Shown piece after piece: positions 6,213-8,390 of a DNA stretch of 8,390 nucleotides. Below the pieces are notes generated by a model. The model made no database searches. It was not told the DNA's origin and saw nothing but the letters and a program-made list of their open reading frames with translations. The position numbers were made by a program, and so were the translations under genes. The DNA is from an uncultured Bacilli bacterium (GTDB lineage Bacteria > Bacillota_I > Bacilli_A > RF39 > UBA660): the NCBI GenBank assembly GCA_947632255.1, contig CANROL010000044.1:1-8390 (forward strand), read 5' to 3'. The stretch's first letter is position 1. Each line of letters opens with the position of its first letter.

Positions 6213-7287
6213 GAATAAGCTCCTCGATTTCTTTAGCAATAACTATACTACTATCTGTTTTTCCTAAACTTTTTAAATTCATTTTCATTATTTCATATTT
6301 TTCTTTATCATTTAATAAATTATTAACTTCGGTATATAATTTTTTCCCATCTAAATCTTTTTCTTCAATTAAAATACCCGCATTATTATCCACGATTTCT
6401 TTAGCATTATAATATTGATGGTTATTCGCAACATATGGACTAGGAATAAATATCGCTGGTAAATTTAAAGCTAATATCTCACTTAAAGTACTAGCCCCCG
6501 CCCGAGAAATAATTAAATTAGCATTTTTCATTAATCCAGCCAAATTATCTAAATAAGGTAAAATTTTAATATTAGAAGAAACTTTTAAATCTTTAATAAA
6601 ATCATCATAATATCTTTTACCAGTTATATATAATACTTGATAATCACTATTCTTACTTTTTATTAAGAAATCTTTTAATTTAGCATTTAAAGTACTACTA
6701 CCTAAAGAACCTCCAACAACAATAACTAATTTCTTTTTATCATCTAAACCTATTTCACTTTTTTTAATACTTTTCGCATTTAAAGCCGCTTCAGCACAGG
6801 GATTACCAGTAAAAATAACTCTTTTTGCCGCCTTAAATTTATCTAATGTTGATAAAAATGATACCCCCACTAAATCTATATTCTTAGCTAAAAAATAATT
6901 GGTTTTGCCAACTACACTATTTTGTTCATGAATAAATGTTTTAATTTTAAGTTTTTTTGCCGCTAAAATAACAGGAAATGTGACATATCCTCCAAATCCT
7001 AAAACCACATCAGGTTTAAATTCTTTTAACTTTTTTAAACATTTATGATAACTATTACTTATATAATAAATATTTTTAAAATCATTAACAATATTTTTAG
7101 TAAAGCCATATATAGTTATTCCCATAAAAGGTATATTACGTTTAGGAATTAATTCACTTTCCATCCTATTATTATTCCCTATATATAAGACTTCTAAATC
7201 TTTATTTCTTTCTTTTAATTTATCAATGATTGCTAAAGCAGGATAAATATGTCCTCCTGTTCCTCCAGCACTTACTACTATTTTCAT
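6205..7287 (-). CDS. murG: UDP-GlcNAc:lipid I N-acetylglucosaminyltransferase MurG
   Basis: MurG transfers GlcNAc from UDP-GlcNAc to lipid I on the inner face of the membrane, giving lipid II. The 360-residue GT28 protein shows the glycine loop AGGTGGHIYP (7-16, H13), FGGYVTFP (98-105), HEQN (120-123), TGNP (160-163), GGSLGS (192-197), SRAGASTLSE (261-270) and the sugar-binding PSPYVANNHQYYNA block (282-295). The second glycine loop has Leu195 where GGSQGA or GGSRGA is more usual, a small deviation. The chosen ATG (7285-7287) has AGAGGTGA about nine bases upstream; an in-frame GTG 12 bases earlier lies inside that site. The stop is TGA, overlapping the murB start by eight bases. It is first in its operon, behind its own promoter and a terminator. 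Identity is secure. Confidence 0.96.
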   Translation of the reverse strand: MKIVVSAGGTGGHIYPALAIIDKLKERNKDLEVLYIGNNNRMESELIPKRNIPFMGITIYGFTKNIVNDFKNIYYISNSYHKCLKKLKEFKPDVVLGFGGYVTFPVILAAKKLKIKTFIHEQNSVVGKTNYFLAKNIDLVGVSFLSTLDKFKAAKRVIFTGNPCAEAALNAKSIKKSEIGLDDKKKLVIVVGGSLGSSTLNAKLKDFLIKSKNSDYQVLYITGKRYYDDFIKDLKVSSNIKILPYLDNLAGLMKNANLIISRAGASTLSEILALNLPAIFIPSPYVANNHQYYNAKEIVDNNAGILIEEKDLDGKKLYTEVNNLLNDKEKYEIMKMNLKSLGKTDSSIVIAKEIEELIHG

Positions 7288-7309
7288 AAAGTAGCTCACC
7301 TCTTAACTT

Positions 7310-7338
7310 ATTGTATCAAATAATTCTAATAAAGTCTA
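7310..7338 (-). promoter_or_regulatory. Promoter of the murG-murB-ftsQ-queH operon (extended -10)
   Basis: On the minus strand, -10 TACAAT (7310-7315) is preceded by TGA, forming an extended -10. A -35 hexamer TAGACT (7333-7338), four of six matches to TTGACA, sits exactly 17 bases upstream. The expected start near 7303 leaves a leader of only about 15 bases that begins at the ribosome binding site AGAGGTGA. It lies just downstream of the divIVA terminator, so murG onwards can be transcribed separately from sepF-divIVA. Confidence 0.7.
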
Positions 7339-7377
7339 TTCATAAATTTACATTTTAAAACTAGTAAATTTTATAAG

Positions 7378-7413
7378 AAAAAAAGTCTAGTCTTATTTAA
7401 TAAGGCTTAGACT
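7378..7413 (-). terminator. Rho-independent terminator of the sepF-divIVA transcript
   Basis: On the minus strand the arm 7400-7413 (AGTCTAAGCCTTAT) pairs with 7384-7396 (ATAAGACTAGACT) with one bulged base and one G-U pair around a three-base loop. A run of seven T follows immediately (complement of 7378-7384). The stem starts within the divIVA stop codon TAG (7412-7414), so gene end and terminator share bases. No T-run lies on the other side, so it acts for the minus strand. Confidence 0.85.
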
Positions 7414-7837
7414 AATAATCTTCATTTATACTATCAATAAAATCTAATTCTTCATCAACCACATTTTTAAGTCTCTTTTTAAAGTAGACAACTCTTCTTT
7501 TTAATGTTTCGGCATCTTGTTCTATTTTATCTGCCTTTAAAAGAGCATCATTAACAATTCTTGAAGCATTACGTCTAGCATCATCAATAACCCCTTTAGC
7601 TTCATCTTTAGCAATTTTTTTAATTTGATTTGAGGTATCTTCGGCGACCATTATTGCTCTATTTAAAGTATTTTCCATATTTTTATATTTTTCTAAATCT
7701 TGTTTTAATTTTAAAATCTCTGCATCTTGGTTTTTTAATTTATTAAGCATTTTTTCATATTCTTCTGTTACTTCATTAACAAAAGAGTTAACTTCTAACT
7801 TACTATAACCATTAATACTTGAACTAAATTTTCTCAA
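7412..7837 (-). CDS. divIVA: DivIVA-family polar/septal protein, short N-terminus, TTG start
   Basis: DivIVA proteins bind curved membrane at septa and poles and recruit division or wall-growth partners. The 141 residues show the N-terminal signature GYSKLEVNSFVNEV (10-23), then long alpha-helical coiled-coil segments at about 24-60 and 65-131 rich in Lys, Glu and Ala heptads. Aligned by eye with Bacillus subtilis DivIVA, about ten N-terminal residues are missing, and the FRGY tip that inserts into membrane reads INGY (I8, N9). The start codon must be TTG 7835-7837: an in-frame TGA lies four codons upstream, and AGGTG sits eight bases before the TTG. An ATG nearer the site encodes only Met-Val-Phe-stop. 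It follows sepF after 33 bases, so the two are probably co-transcribed, and ends in a terminator. A GpsB-like or other DivIVA-superfamily role is possible. Confidence 0.85.
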   Translation of the reverse strand: MRKFSSSINGYSKLEVNSFVNEVTEEYEKMLNKLKNQDAEILKLKQDLEKYKNMENTLNRAIMVAEDTSNQIKKIAKDEAKGVIDDARRNASRIVNDALLKADKIEQDAETLKRRVVYFKKRLKNVVDEELDFIDSINEDY

Positions 7838-7843
7838 AAAACC

Positions 7844-7851
7844 ATCACCTC
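7844..7851 (-). promoter_or_regulatory. Ribosome binding site supporting the TTG start of divIVA
   Basis: The minus strand reads GAGGTGAT. Its AGGTG core ends eight bases before TTG 7835-7837, an ideal distance, but directly abuts ATG 7843-7845, which is too close to serve as start. This decides for TTG. Confidence 0.75.
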
Positions 7852-7870
7852 AAATACTCTATTTATTATT

Positions 7871-8266
7871 TTACCATTCTTCTTCTACTTCTGGTTTATT
7901 TTTTTCTACTTCATCAGTAATTTTACCTTGTACATTAACATTTTTTGGCGTACATAAATATATTCCTACACCAATTTTTTGCATTGTTCCCCCAATGGAA
8001 TAAATACATCCACTTAAAAAATCAATTATTCTTTTAGCTTGATCAGAAGTAACTCTTTTTAAATTAACAACAACACTATTACGATTTTTTAAATGATCCG
8101 CGATCTGTTGAGATTCAGAATATGCTCTAGGCTCTAATAAAATCATTTTATTTCCCGATTTATCTGCCTCTGCCATCGCATCTGCTTCTGTTAAATTATA
8201 AAATTCATCTTCTGTTCCTACTAATTCTTCTTCATTATCTTTAAAAAGATTTTTAAATAAAGCCAT
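7871..8266 (-). CDS. sepF: Cell division protein SepF
   Basis: SepF tethers FtsZ filaments to the membrane and shapes the division septum, partly overlapping in role with FtsA. The 131-residue product has the expected N-terminal amphipathic membrane-targeting helix (MALFKNLFKDN, 1-11), an acidic linker, and the compact SepF domain at about 40-115. Family-typical blocks are LEPRAYSESQQIADHLK (44-60), VVVNLKR (65-71), AKRIIDFLSG (77-86) and IYLCTPKNV (102-110). The acidic C-terminal tail ends EVEEEW. The linker is shorter than in Bacillus subtilis (about 150 residues). The start is ATG 8264-8266 with a weak GAGAGAT site upstream. It lies 21 bases after the stop of an unrecognised gene and 33 bases before divIVA; the ylmG and ylmH genes that usually separate sepF from divIVA are absent. 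Confidence 0.94.
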   Translation of the reverse strand: MALFKNLFKDNEEELVGTEDEFYNLTEADAMAEADKSGNKMILLEPRAYSESQQIADHLKNRNSVVVNLKRVTSDQAKRIIDFLSGCIYSIGGTMQKIGVGIYLCTPKNVNVQGKITDEVEKNKPEVEEEW

Positions 8267-8287
8267 AATTTATCTCTCGCTTTCTTA

Positions 8288-8389
8288 TTATAGATATTCC
8301 ATTACTCTTACATCTTTTTCTAATTTTTCAATTAATGATTTTGGTTCATATTTATTAAATATAGCTACAAAATTACTATTATCCATTAA
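8288..8389 (-). CDS. Unrecognised gene, C-terminal end only
   Basis: An open frame enters from the right edge and ends with TAA at 8288-8290. The 33 visible codons contain NSNFVAIFNKYEP and end in EKDVRVMEYL, a charged, probably helical tail. I do not recognise it. It does not look like the C-terminus of YlmE/YggS, the usual neighbour upstream of sepF, nor the conserved C-terminal peptide of FtsZ. An ATG at 8384-8386 could start a 32-residue peptide, but continuation beyond the edge is more likely. It is 21 bases upstream of sepF and on the same strand, so probably in the same operon. Confidence 0.5.
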   Translation of the reverse strand, partial: LMDNSNFVAIFNKYEPKSLIEKLEKDVRVMEYL

Positions 8390-8390
8390 A

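Noticed and set aside
7288..7299. A GTG start for murG four codons upstream.
   Set aside because: The GTG is part of the AGAGGTGA ribosome binding site; the following ATG is correctly spaced and begins at the family's usual position.
1..8390. CRISPR arrays, tRNA or rRNA genes, riboswitches.
   Set aside because: Almost all of the window is accounted for by coding frames, and the two intergenic gaps are too short and show only promoters, a terminator and an inverted repeat.

Overview
The window is very AT-rich and densely coding, and suggests a low-GC Bacillota-type chromosome. The evidence is peptidoglycan and division genes of Gram-positive style (SepF, DivIVA, DivIB/FtsQ, MurG, MurB), strong AGGTG-like ribosome binding sites and many one- to seventeen-base gene overlaps. 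Every tryptophan codon I checked is TGG and no gene needs TGA to be read through, so the standard bacterial code fits. The gene order resembles uncultured gut Bacilli or Mollicutes-related lineages, but that placement is only an inference.

Layout. Positions 1-2232 (minus strand) hold a compact type IV secretion module, transcribed prgI-like, then traC-like, then virB4-like; the VirB4 ATPase runs off the left edge. A divergent control region of about 130 bases separates it from a plus-strand PilB/GspE-type secretion ATPase (2374-3576). The rest of the window is on the minus strand. In order of transcription it reads: the end of an unrecognised gene (8288-8389), sepF, divIVA, a rho-independent terminator that shares bases with the divIVA stop codon, a new promoter, then murG, murB, ftsQ/divIB, queH and a small membrane protein. 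The last gene overlaps the 3' end of the plus-strand ATPase gene by 26 bases.

How the genes work together. MurB completes UDP-MurNAc in the cytoplasm and MurG adds GlcNAc to lipid I. FtsQ/DivIB is a divisome scaffold, SepF tethers FtsZ to the membrane, and DivIVA marks the poles or septum. This is part of a division and cell wall (dcw) cluster in an unusual order: sepF-divIVA lies upstream of murG, ylmG and ylmH are absent, and ftsA and ftsZ are not seen. QueH (queuosine synthesis) and an unknown membrane protein are translationally coupled to its end. Beside it, two energy-providing ATPases of unrelated export machines are transcribed divergently. The T4SS module could belong to an integrated element or be a resident system; no integrase, relaxase or attachment site is visible here.

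The parts most worth a second look are the divergent ATPase pair with a 10-base inverted repeat on the T4SS promoter, the DivIVA with a TTG start and altered membrane-binding tip, and the uncharacterised membrane protein closing the division operon. I see no proof of a wholly new system.
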